From Haliea sp. (GTDB taxonomy: Bacteria; Pseudomonadota; Gammaproteobacteria; Pseudomonadales; Halieaceae), in contig PKDD01000171.1 of NCBI GenBank assembly GCA_002862465.1, forward strand, positions 1 to 57,434: DNA of 57,434 nucleotides, written 5' to 3'. The notes beneath the pieces were generated by a model. The model did not search any database. It had not been told where the DNA came from and saw only the letters and a program-made list of their open reading frames with translations. Shown one piece after another: positions 46,404 through 53,964 of this stretch (its first letter is position 1; each line of letters starts with the position of its first letter). The translations under genes were made by a program, and so were the position numbers.

Positions 46404-47236
46404 ACCAGGTCTGCCTGGTAACACTGAAATATAGCCTCACAGACCCCGTGAGCATTCCAGCTATGCTGGCCAATTCTCGCAATAGGCCTGACGGCTTGTA
46501 GACTATTACTATAAAAGACCTCTTCAGCCGCTTGTAAATCTGCGACTGTGAGAATAGCCTCGTTAACAGTCAACCCTAGCGCTGGCGCCCATCTCTCGAT
46601 GACCAACCTGCGCCGAGTGCCCAGAATCCCGCAGTTGTCCAGTTTTGGAGTTAGCAACTTGCCTTGATAAACGAGGAACAAGTTGCCTGCAACCACTGAC
46701 ACCAGATGTCCACTTTGATCCAGCACGACGGCCTCGTCCACCCTCTCTGCCTTTGCTTGCGCGGACGCTATTACTTGCTCAAGTCGGTTAAGGTGCTTGA
46801 TCCCTGCGAGGAAAGGTTGTGTCGCGAGGCGAATTTTGGCGAAACACAACATCGCGGCTGACGCCATCTGCCCACAATCTCGATCGAGTTGACTGACAGT
46901 AATCAAAATCCGCGGCACCGCATTATCAGGCGGCGTGTAGCCTCGGTGGCCATGGCCTCGGCTTACGCTTAGACGCAATACCGCCCAACGCCCCTGCATA
47001 GTGCTCACGACGGTATCCAGCTGATGTCGGGCAAGTGCAGTGCAATTAGGGATTGCGAGGGCTTTTAGCCCAAGCGATAGCCGCTCTAGATGTAAATCGA
47101 CAAAAAGAGGTACGCCTTGATGCACCAGAATGGTTTCAAAGACACCATCACCGAAATCGAACCCCCGATCGGGCAAAGGCAGCGCAACTGTTGGAAGACC
47201 ATCAAGCCAAATCTCAGACCGCTGGGACACCGGCAA
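46400..47236 (-). CDS. pabC: Aminodeoxychorismate lyase
   Basis: This 278-residue PLP enzyme of fold type IV makes p-aminobenzoate from aminodeoxychorismate for folate synthesis. The N-terminal PDRGFDFGDGVFETI and the PLP-lysine segment AGIKHLNRLEQVIA are diagnostic, and the ends LGTRRRLVIE and ADEV-like AEEVFYSNSLQAVRPI fit. Position after fabF and before mltG is the conserved one. It could be confused with branched-chain or D-amino-acid transaminases of the same fold, but the context and signature favour PabC. Confidence 0.92.
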   Translation of the reverse strand: MPVSQRSEIWLDGLPTVALPLPDRGFDFGDGVFETILVHQGVPLFVDLHLERLSLGLKALAIPNCTALARHQLDTVVSTMQGRWAVLRLSVSRGHGHRGYTPPDNAVPRILITVSQLDRDCGQMASAAMLCFAKIRLATQPFLAGIKHLNRLEQVIASAQAKAERVDEAVVLDQSGHLVSVVAGNLFLVYQGKLLTPKLDNCGILGTRRRLVIERWAPALGLTVNEAILTVADLQAAEEVFYSNSLQAVRPIARIGQHSWNAHGVCEAIFQCYQADLV

Positions 47237-47241
47237 TCCAA

Positions 47242-48483
47242 TCAGTCAACTTTACAGAACAGCAGTGAACCATTGGTCCCGCCAAATCCAAACGAATTCG
47301 ACAGCGTACTGTGGATAACACGTTCTTGGGCGGTATTGGGGACGTAATTCAATGTGCATCCCTCATCAGGCTGATCGAGATTTATAGTCGGCGGTGCAAC
47401 CTGATCACGCAAGGCCAAAATCGAAAAAATGGCCTCCACCGCGCCAGCCGCGCCCAATAAATGGCCTATCATAGACTTAGTTGAGCTAACCGCCACCTGT
47501 GAACTTGTACTGCCAAAAACAGACTCAATTGCGCGACTTTCGGCAAGGTCACCAGCGTGAGTAGAGGTGCCATGGGCGTTGATGTAACTAATTTTATCGA
47601 GGGTAATACCCGCATCCTTAATCGCATTGGACATGGATGCCGCCGCGCCTCTGCCGTTCTCCGGAGGCAGCGTCATATGATGAGCATCGCCACTCATGCC
47701 GAAGCCCCGAAGCTCAGCATAGATTTTCGCGCCTCTGGCCTTCGCGGATTCAAACTCTTCAATCATAATTACCCCAGCCCCATCGCCCAGGACAAAACCA
47801 TCTCGGTCCTTGTCCCAAGGTCGGGAGGCTCCAACAGGATTATCATTGCGCGTCGAGAGTGCTCTAGCCGCAGCAAAGCCACCCAACCCAACAGGTGTGG
47901 TCGCCATTTCAGCGCCGCCGACCAACATTGCATCGGCATCTCCCAATGCGATCAATCGAGCGCCCAGACCAATATTGTGCGTACCGGAGGTACAGGCCGT
48001 CACTACCGCAAGATTAGGACCCTGGAAATTGAATTTCACTGAGAGATTGCCGGATATCATGTTGATGATAGAGCCTGGTACGAAAAAAGGTGAGACGCGA
48101 CGCGGCCCCGCGGTTCGAATAATTTCGGTATTCTTCTCTATCTGACCGATCCCGCCGATACCCGAGCCAATAGAACACCCAATACGCGGCGCATTTTCTT
48201 CAGTTACCTCTAAGCCGCTGTCTTGCATGGCCTGCATTCCTGCTACCATGCCGTATTGCACAAATACGTCCTGCTTTCGTGCTTCTTTTTCTGCCAGATA
48301 AGGTGAGATATCGAAATCTTTAACGCTGGCACTGAACTGGGTACCATAGGCAGAGGTATCGAAGGTTTGAATTGGCGCCGCACCACTTCTTCCTTCTAGG
48401 ATGTTGCCCCACGTTTCATCTACCGTATGACCGACGGGACTCACCATCCCCATTCCAGTAACGACAACCCTTCTGCCAATCAA
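47242..48483 (-). CDS. fabF: 3-oxoacyl-[ACP] synthase II (KAS II)
   Basis: This 413-residue condensing enzyme elongates acyl-ACP with malonyl-ACP. The active-site cysteine is in [13 protein letters not shown] (about residue 164), and the two histidines are in [11 protein letters not shown] and [15 protein letters not shown] use a TTG start at 48483, preceded by AAAGGAG at 8 bases, because it gives the exact E. coli length and an N-terminus [11 protein letters not shown]; the upstream in-frame codons lie before the ribosome site. A weak initiator would lower its translation relative to acpP. Confidence 0.95.
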   Translation of the reverse strand: MIGRRVVVTGMGMVSPVGHTVDETWGNILEGRSGAAPIQTFDTSAYGTQFSASVKDFDISPYLAEKEARKQDVFVQYGMVAGMQAMQDSGLEVTEENAPRIGCSIGSGIGGIGQIEKNTEIIRTAGPRRVSPFFVPGSIINMISGNLSVKFNFQGPNLAVVTACTSGTHNIGLGARLIALGDADAMLVGGAEMATTPVGLGGFAAARALSTRNDNPVGASRPWDKDRDGFVLGDGAGVIMIEEFESAKARGAKIYAELRGFGMSGDAHHMTLPPENGRGAAASMSNAIKDAGITLDKISYINAHGTSTHAGDLAESRAIESVFGSTSSQVAVSSTKSMIGHLLGAAGAVEAIFSILALRDQVAPPTINLDQPDEGCTLNYVPNTAQERVIHSTLSNSFGFGGTNGSLLFCKVD

Positions 48484-48523
48484 AGCTAAAACTCCTTTAG
48501 AGCGCACTTTTTGGGATACAGAT

Positions 48524-48563
48524 AAAAAGAAAAACCGCTCTAGCTAATTAGAAACGGTTTCTC
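48524..48563 (-). terminator. Hairpin terminator or attenuator between acpP and fabF
   Basis: Read leftward, arms GAGAAACCG and CGGTTTTTC (9 pairs, one G-T) are separated by a 17-base loop and followed by TTTTT. Partial read-through would give more acpP than fabF message. Confidence 0.65.
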
Positions 48564-48585
48564 ACACAGAATCAGCGGCAATAAA

Positions 48586-48822
48586 TCACGTAAGGTTAGA
48601 ATTAATATATGCAATCGCTAAAGCCACGGTAGTGATTTTTTCTGCTTCCTCATCTGGAATTTCAGTTTCGAATTCCTCTTCCAGAGCCATGACTAATTCA
48701 ACAGTGTCTAAAGAATCTGCACCGAGATCCTCCACAAACGATGCTTCGGTTTGCACCTCTTCTTCTTTGACGCCAAGTTGCTCCGCTACGATCTTCTTTA
48801 CGCGCTCTTCAATACTACTCAT
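48586..48822 (-). CDS. acpP: Acyl carrier protein
   Basis: This 78-residue acidic helical protein carries growing acyl chains on phosphopantetheine attached to S37 in [10 protein letters not shown]. The ATG at 48822 follows AGGAG at about 10 bases and gives the standard N-terminus [12 protein letters not shown]; an in-frame GTG at 48834 would sit directly on the ribosome site. It is flanked by 145 bases before it (to fabG) and a hairpin terminator after it, both consistent with high independent expression. Confidence 0.98.
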   Translation of the reverse strand: MSSIEERVKKIVAEQLGVKEEEVQTEASFVEDLGADSLDTVELVMALEEEFETEIPDEEAEKITTVALAIAYINSNLT

Positions 48823-48967
48823 TTTATCTGTCACTCCTAATGTATTTAATTCTTAATGTATCCAACTGCACGACCCGACGGCACAGTTTACTCTGTTTTT
48901 TCAGTGAGTAATAAATTTTTTTTGATCGGGTGGACAATCCTACATTTAACTGATAATTATCAGTCAT

Positions 48968-49711
48968 TTATGCCATATGCATCCCACCATTTATATGGAC
49001 TGTTTCGCCTGTAATGTAGCCCGCCCTGTCACTACACAAAAAGCTCACTAAAGCCGCAATTTCTGCAGTACTTCCAAGCCGCCCAAGAGGTATTTGCTGT
49101 AACAACAAGTCGCGCTGAGCTTCGGGTAAATCCCGCGTCATATCCGTGTCAATAAAGCCAGGCGCAACGCAATTAACAGTGACGGAACGAGAGCCTAATT
49201 CTCGGGCTAGCGCGCGAGAAAAACCTTCAGCGCCAGCTTTTGTTGCCGCATAGTTACTCTGACCTGCGTTACCCATGGAGCCAACTACTGATGTAATGTT
49301 AACAATCCGGCCCCAACGCGCCTTGGTCATACCCCTCAGGCAGGCCTTACTAACGCGATAAAGGCCGCTGAGATTGGCCTCCATGACATCCTGCCATTCT
49401 GCTTCTTTCATACGCATTAAAATATTGTCCCGAGTAATACCGGCGTTATTGACCAACACCAAAGGGAATTGAAACTGCTCCGAAATAGCCTTAATCGCCG
49501 TTGTTACGCTGTCTTGGTCAGAAACATTTAATGTAATACCGCGACCAATGTTACCTTCCTCTGCAAGGTAGGCAGAGATGGCTTCAGCACCGGTATCAGT
49601 AGTGGCCGTTCCAACTACCGTGAAGCCGTCGACAGCCAGCGATTTTGCGATCGCTTTACCAATCCCGCGACTAGCACCAGTGACAAGTGCCACCTTTTTT
49701 TCTTCCGCCAT
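48968..49711 (-). CDS. fabG: 3-oxoacyl-[ACP] reductase
   Basis: This 247-residue short-chain dehydrogenase reduces 3-oxoacyl-ACP with NADPH. TGASRGIG forms the cofactor turn, NNAG follows (VLVNNAGITRDN), and the catalytic triad is in ITSVVGSMGNAGQSNYAATKAG. The C-terminal TGETVHINGGMHM is typical of FabG. It lies between fabD and acpP in the classic order. Confidence 0.96.
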   Translation of the reverse strand: MAEEKKVALVTGASRGIGKAIAKSLAVDGFTVVGTATTDTGAEAISAYLAEEGNIGRGITLNVSDQDSVTTAIKAISEQFQFPLVLVNNAGITRDNILMRMKEAEWQDVMEANLSGLYRVSKACLRGMTKARWGRIVNITSVVGSMGNAGQSNYAATKAGAEGFSRALARELGSRSVTVNCVAPGFIDTDMTRDLPEAQRDLLLQQIPLGRLGSTAEIAALVSFLCSDRAGYITGETVHINGGMHMA

Positions 49712-49728
49712 ATTGGGCCTCCTGTGCT

Positions 49729-50676
49729 CTACTTAAGTTCGGCTGCGGTTTCCAACAATACTTCGGGGTTTTCTAACGAATAGCAGTCCAACGTTTTTTC
49801 AATGCGCCGACTGAGACCACTCAACACCTTGCCCGGTCCGCATTCGATAATGTTCGTCGCCCCTGCCTCAATGAGTTTGCCCATGCTGGCTGTCCATTGC
49901 ACCGGACTATAGATTTGCTCTACCAGCAATTCGCGTATTTTTTCTGGATCAGGCTCAACCGTTGCGTTCACATTATGCACCACGGGTATCTTGGGCGAAG
50001 AAATCGTAATTCCAGCAATCACCTCAGCCAGATGCTCCCCTGCTGGCTTCATCAACTGGGTATGAAACGGCGCACTTACCGGGAGAGGCAATGCTCTTTT
50101 AGCTCCGGCTTCTTTCAACGCAATGATTGCTAAATCAACGGCCGCAACTCTACCAGCGATAACAACCTGCCCAGGTGAATTAAAGTTTACCGCAGAGACA
50201 ACATCGTCCTCCTCTTGAGCAACCTGCTGACAAATACGAGTCACTTCAGAGTCTTCAACACCGATAATTGCCGCCATCGCCCCCTGCCCTGCAGGCACAG
50301 CCGCTTGCATAAACTCACCGCGCTTGCGCACCAATTTAACGGCGTCTGTAAACTCCAAGGCTCCGGCACAGACCAACGCAGAAAATTCGCCAAGACTGTG
50401 GCCCGCCATAATAACAGGCACTGCGCCTGACGCCTCCCCCCATGCTCGCCAAAGTGCCACGCTGCAGGTGAGCAGTATCGGTTGTGTCGTTTCCGTAAGA
50501 TTTAGCGCCTCTTGCGGACCGCTCGCCACTAAAGACCACACATTGTAGCCGAGCACATCAGAAGCCTCTTCAAAGGCATCCCTGACCACCGCGAACCGAT
50601 CATGTGCTGCTGCCAGCATTCCTAGCTGCTGGGAACCCTGACCAGGAAAAACAAATGCAATGGTATTGTCACGCAT
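49729..50676 (-). CDS. fabD: Malonyl-CoA:ACP transacylase
   Basis: The 315-residue enzyme loads malonyl onto ACP. The FPGQGSQ oxyanion region is at residues 10-16, the nucleophile S94 is in GHSLGEFSAL, the catalytic histidine is in SAPFHTQLM, and the C-terminal ECGPGKVLSGL is present. It is normally preceded by plsX (and often fabH); here 324 bases without a gene separate it from rpmF. Confidence 0.96.
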   Translation of the reverse strand: MRDNTIAFVFPGQGSQQLGMLAAAHDRFAVVRDAFEEASDVLGYNVWSLVASGPQEALNLTETTQPILLTCSVALWRAWGEASGAVPVIMAGHSLGEFSALVCAGALEFTDAVKLVRKRGEFMQAAVPAGQGAMAAIIGVEDSEVTRICQQVAQEEDDVVSAVNFNSPGQVVIAGRVAAVDLAIIALKEAGAKRALPLPVSAPFHTQLMKPAGEHLAEVIAGITISSPKIPVVHNVNATVEPDPEKIRELLVEQIYSPVQWTASMGKLIEAGATNIIECGPGKVLSGLSRRIEKTLDCYSLENPEVLLETAAELK

Positions 50677-51000
50677 AGATACTGACGTCTCTGTTCAAAA
50701 CGCGGGATCCGGCAATAGGAACTTCCGCAGGCAAACATGCCCTTGTGTGTCGCAAAGGAGCAACTTGGGGTTGATTACGGCTGTGAGAATGGCCCTGCAA
50801 TTCAACGCTATTATGGCGTCCAAGAGGGCCGGAGATTGCTAGACGGGGATATCGTTGGTATGTCATAAAAATAATATTGAGCTGTTAATCGTGCTCATAA
50901 TAATGATCGAAAACGAAGAGGACAGCCAGTCCTAGCTCGGCTAGGCGTTGGAACCCATATACGCGACGGTTCCGCTTCACTTACAATCAGACTAAGAATT
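50677..51000. other. Gene-free gap where plsX is expected, with two mutually exclusive hairpins
   Basis: No coding frame in this 324-base stretch resembles PlsX, FabH or any remnant I could detect. Near the rpmF side, AGGAC-agcca-GTCCT (50919-50933) and CCTAGC-tcg-GCTAGG (50931-50945) share three bases, so only one can form at a time. Neither is followed by a T run in the transcribed direction. Confidence 0.5.
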
Positions 51001-51183
51001 TTAGTCGTCAATACCGCTATCGATTACCTTCTTTCCGCGATAAAAGCCATCGGCCGTAACATGGTGACGGCGATGAGTCTCTCCTGACGTTTGATCTACA
51101 GACAACGTCGGTCCGGACAATGCATCGTGCGAGCGCCGCATACCGCGTCGCGAGCGCGTCTTTTTACTTTTTTGAACAGCCAT
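51001..51183 (-). CDS. rpmF: 50S ribosomal protein L32
   Basis: This 60-residue basic protein begins [20 protein letters not shown], the invariant L32 start, and ends with the GFYRGKKVI segment. It lacks the zinc cysteines, as in most gammaproteobacteria. It follows yceD by 11 bases, and the two form the head of the fatty-acid operon. Confidence 0.98.
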   Translation of the reverse strand: MAVQKSKKTRSRRGMRRSHDALSGPTLSVDQTSGETHRRHHVTADGFYRGKKVIDSGIDD

Positions 51184-51194
51184 GGCTACAACTC

Positions 51195-51728
51195 CTAGTG
51201 CTTACTGCCGGGCTTCAATTGCTCCAGCACATTAAACGGATTCGGTTTATCTTCCGCGATATCCTCTTTAACTAGAGGATCAAAGAAAGACATCGTCGTC
51301 CTCTTACATGTTCCTGTCTCATGATAACTAAATGGCTTCATCGCCAACATCAATTCGTCTTCTACCAATTCCCACACACTAAATAGACCATCTTTCAGTA
51401 GCAGGGGATCCAGATTCTTAGGGAGACTTACAGCCTCTTCATCGGTCAATATGATGGCCAGTTTACTTTCGCTGGATAGATGCTCTGGCATTGCTTCAAG
51501 ACAACGCTGGCAAGTTGTTAAAATATCCGCTTGAACGACCACATCAATGACAAATCTCCCTTCCTCATCCCGAGAAAAAATCATTTCGGCCGTAATCATT
51601 CCTTCATCGCCCGCCAAAAGTGGGCGTAAACGCTCTAAGTCCAGCGGCTTTAACGTACCGCCCATCACTGCGCCTCGAGCTGCGGCCTTGCGGACGTCCA
51701 GCATACTCAGGAGGGACTCAGTTAACAT
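51195..51728 (-). CDS. yceD: YceD / DUF177 protein, 23S rRNA accumulation factor
   Basis: This 177-residue protein belongs to the YceD (DUF177) family, linked in E. coli and plants to 23S rRNA accumulation. Conserved parts are [18 protein letters not shown], the [10 protein letters not shown] segment, and [10 protein letters not shown] at the C-terminus. The ATG at 51728 has no ribosome site, yet the family alignment starts here; a near-consensus promoter places the transcription start only a few bases upstream, so the message is probably leaderless. Confidence 0.9.
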   Translation of the reverse strand: MLTESLLSMLDVRKAAARGAVMGGTLKPLDLERLRPLLAGDEGMITAEMIFSRDEEGRFVIDVVVQADILTTCQRCLEAMPEHLSSESKLAIILTDEEAVSLPKNLDPLLLKDGLFSVWELVEDELMLAMKPFSYHETGTCKRTTMSFFDPLVKEDIAEDKPNPFNVLEQLKPGSKH

Positions 51729-51736
51729 AGGCGCGC

Positions 51737-51765
51737 ATAATAGGTGCGCATTGCCCCTTTGTCAA
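51737..51765 (-). promoter_or_regulatory. Near-consensus sigma-70 promoter for yceD-rpmF
   Basis: Read leftward, TTGACA (51760-51765) and TATTAT (51737-51742) are 17 bases apart. Transcription would begin around 51729-51731, 1-3 bases before the yceD ATG. Confidence 0.75.
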
Positions 51766-51785
51766 AAATATCTTTAGAATACAAT
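51759..51785 (+). promoter_or_regulatory. Candidate promoter for maf
   Basis: TTGTCA (51759-51764) and TACAAT (51780-51785) are separated by 15 bases. The -35 overlaps that of the divergent yceD promoter, so the two may compete for polymerase. Confidence 0.35.
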
Positions 51786-51821
51786 CAGTTCTCCTGATTA
51801 AACCCTGTTCTGGCGCACCAT

Positions 51822-52403
51822 ATGAATATCATTTTGGCATCAAGCTCACCCTATCGGCGTCGTTTGCTTGAGAGGCTCAATCTGCCCTTTCAATGCATTC
51901 ACCCTCAGACGGATGAAACCCCATGGCCTGACGAGGCGCCTGCGAATCTGGCCGCGCGCCTAGCGCTGGCTAAAGCCGAGTCTATTTCCACTCTTTATAA
52001 CGACTCGCTGATTATTGGTAGCGATCAGGTCGCCTCGATAGAAGGTAGCATAATAGGCAAACCCGGGGACTTCGACACTGCCTCGGCGCAACTGCGCAGC
52101 AGCTCCGGTCGGCAGGTAACATTTTATACAGCAATTGCTTTAATTTCACCAAACCGCGACCGACAGCGGGTTCATGTAGAGCGATTTCGCGTACAGTTTC
52201 GCACTCTGAGTGACGGGCAGATCGCAGACTACCTCGATCGAGAGCGGCCATATGACTGCGCAGGCAGTTTCAAAGCCGAAGGTTTGGGCATTGCTCTCTT
52301 CGAGCGTTTAATCGGTGATGACCCGACAAGCCTGGAGGGGTTACCCCTGATTACACTAACGACCTTACTGGGGGAACTCGGTGTAGACATTTTACGAATT
52401 TAG
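51822..52403 (+). CDS. Maf-family nucleotide pyrophosphatase (YceF-like)
   Basis: This 193-residue Maf protein hydrolyses non-canonical nucleotides; the YceF branch prefers 7-methyl-GTP. It starts MNIILASSSPYRRRLLERL and has the conserved QTDETPWPDEAP, GSDQVASIEG and SSSGRQVTFYTAIAL segments, and the phrase YDCAGSFKAEGLG near the C-terminus. The serine/arginine-rich start (SSSPYR) and PYDCAGS are typical of the YceF rather than the YhdE (dTTPase) branch. It is divergent from yceD, with which Maf genes are often adjacent. Confidence 0.9.
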   Translation: MNIILASSSPYRRRLLERLNLPFQCIHPQTDETPWPDEAPANLAARLALAKAESISTLYNDSLIIGSDQVASIEGSIIGKPGDFDTASAQLRSSSGRQVTFYTAIALISPNRDRQRVHVERFRVQFRTLSDGQIADYLDRERPYDCAGSFKAEGLGIALFERLIGDDPTSLEGLPLITLTTLLGELGVDILRI

Positions 52404-52431
52404 AGATCCCCTATAAAATCATTAAAAACAG

Positions 52432-53388
52432 TTATTTACGTATATTTTCTAGTATTTTTTTTAAGTAATCATCTAGCGGAGCCTGTAAATGCATCTCAGG
52501 CGCATTAGGCAAAGAAAAACGCAAAGCGGCCGCATGCAGAAATAGCCGCTTTAAACCGATTTCTCGAGCAAACTTCTCGGTTAGGTTATCGCTGTACTTG
52601 TCATCGCCCAGCAGCGGAAATCCAACATGCTGGGCATGAACTCGGATCTGATGTGTGCGCCCAGTAATTGGGCGAACCTCTAGCAAAGTAGCACCCTCTA
52701 ACCTCTCCACGATGCTGAATTCTGTTATCGCCCTCTTACCCTCCGCACTGACCCGCACCATGCGCTCGCCAGATTGTAAGAAATTTTTTTCCAGTGGCGC
52801 ATCTACAATGCGCGTCGCTCTCGGCCACTTGCCCGCAACCAAAGCAAGATAACGTTTATCAATATGCTTTTCTCGAAGTTGTCGATGCAGTTCTTTTAGG
52901 GTGGCTGAGCGCTTTGCAATCAAGATTAGCCCTGATGTATCACGGTCCAGTCTGTGGACTAATTCCAGATAACCTGATTCAGGGCGCATTTTACGCAAGC
53001 ACTCTATCAGTCCAAAACTGAGGCCACTGCCGCCATGAACAGCAAGTCCAGACGGCTTATCTATCACTAATAGATCATCTCCCTCGTACACAATCTGCTT
53101 CGACAACTGCTCAGCCTGCTTAACAGGAATGCTGGGTGAAGCAGACGTTGCTGGCTGATAAATAGGCGGCAATCGCACCAAATCGTCAACGACAAGTCGA
53201 TAATCTGCGCGCACCCTGCCCTTGTTAACCCGCACTTCGCCTTTCCGCAACGCGCGGTACAAGCGGGTACGAGGCACGCCCTTTAACTCTCGTATCAGAA
53301 AATTATCCAGGCGTTGCCCTGCCGTATTTTCATCTACGACCAGATGCCGCGTGTGCCGAATGGGCTTAATGTCAGGGTCTTTAGACAC
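52432..53388 (-). CDS. rluC: 23S rRNA pseudouridine synthase RluC
   Basis: This 318-residue enzyme has an N-terminal S4 RNA-binding domain (about residues 24-85) and an RluA-type catalytic domain. The catalytic aspartate is D148 in HRLDRDTSG, and RPITGRTHQIRVHAQHVG is the second signature. RluC makes pseudouridine at positions 955, 2504 and 2580 of 23S rRNA in E. coli. It is divergent from rne, as in E. coli and Pseudomonas, and converges on maf. Confidence 0.95.
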   Translation of the reverse strand: MSKDPDIKPIRHTRHLVVDENTAGQRLDNFLIRELKGVPRTRLYRALRKGEVRVNKGRVRADYRLVVDDLVRLPPIYQPATSASPSIPVKQAEQLSKQIVYEGDDLLVIDKPSGLAVHGGSGLSFGLIECLRKMRPESGYLELVHRLDRDTSGLILIAKRSATLKELHRQLREKHIDKRYLALVAGKWPRATRIVDAPLEKNFLQSGERMVRVSAEGKRAITEFSIVERLEGATLLEVRPITGRTHQIRVHAQHVGFPLLGDDKYSDNLTEKFAREIGLKRLFLHAAALRFSLPNAPEMHLQAPLDDYLKKILENIRK

Positions 53389-53964
53389 AATCGGTATAAG
53401 TCATATTATTTTTTTCCATATCCTGCTATTATACTCTTTGTGGGTGCTCCCGCTATTGGCTTCTCGCCAATACCGGTGTTGTTACAACCCCCTTGGCGAT
53501 AGAGTGAGCCTGCGCGTGAGACGCACGGCGGCGCCAGACGAATTACGCAAACCAAATGAATGTCGGCTTCAATGGCATAGTGCAAAAGCGATACGGGCCG
53601 CGCACATGAATAAGCCAAACCGACAATGTTATGAACCGAGCAGTCCATACTGCCGGGGCACAGATTTAGATACTAGAGAGCTATCGGCGTTATTGCGGGC
53701 CATGTAGGTGTTACGACACTAGCAAAAAGGCTAGTCCATCACCACAAAACTTTACGGCCTGATGCTGAAACAACCACCTGAAATGGTGTGGTTGGTGTTA
53801 ACAAGATACCCGGGTGGAACCTGCAACAAGCTTAGGGTTTAACCTGAAAGGCGGCTATAAATCGTACGATTTTTGGCCCATGGATCACTGTTAACCGGTA
53901 CATTACCGGCTTCGTATCTAATCTCCGGCTCCGCCAGGCCTGCTCAATACGAGGCTACGGCACT
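53389..53964. promoter_or_regulatory. Divergent rluC/rne region and long rne leader
   Basis: This 576-base gap holds no supported gene. A TATACT at 53430-53435 is a possible rne -10, giving a leader of about 520 bases. Within it are an AACCACC/GGTG-t-GGTT hairpin (53772-53793, one bulged base) and a CCGGTA-cat-TACCGG hairpin (53895-53909). In E. coli the rne leader binds RNase E for autoregulation, and the position and structure suggest the same here. A 33-codon frame (53606-53707) has no ribosome site. Confidence 0.55.

Noticed and set aside
53606-53707. 33-codon frame in the rne leader as a possible leader peptide
   Set aside because: No ribosome site before its ATG and no sequence feature linking it to control of rne.
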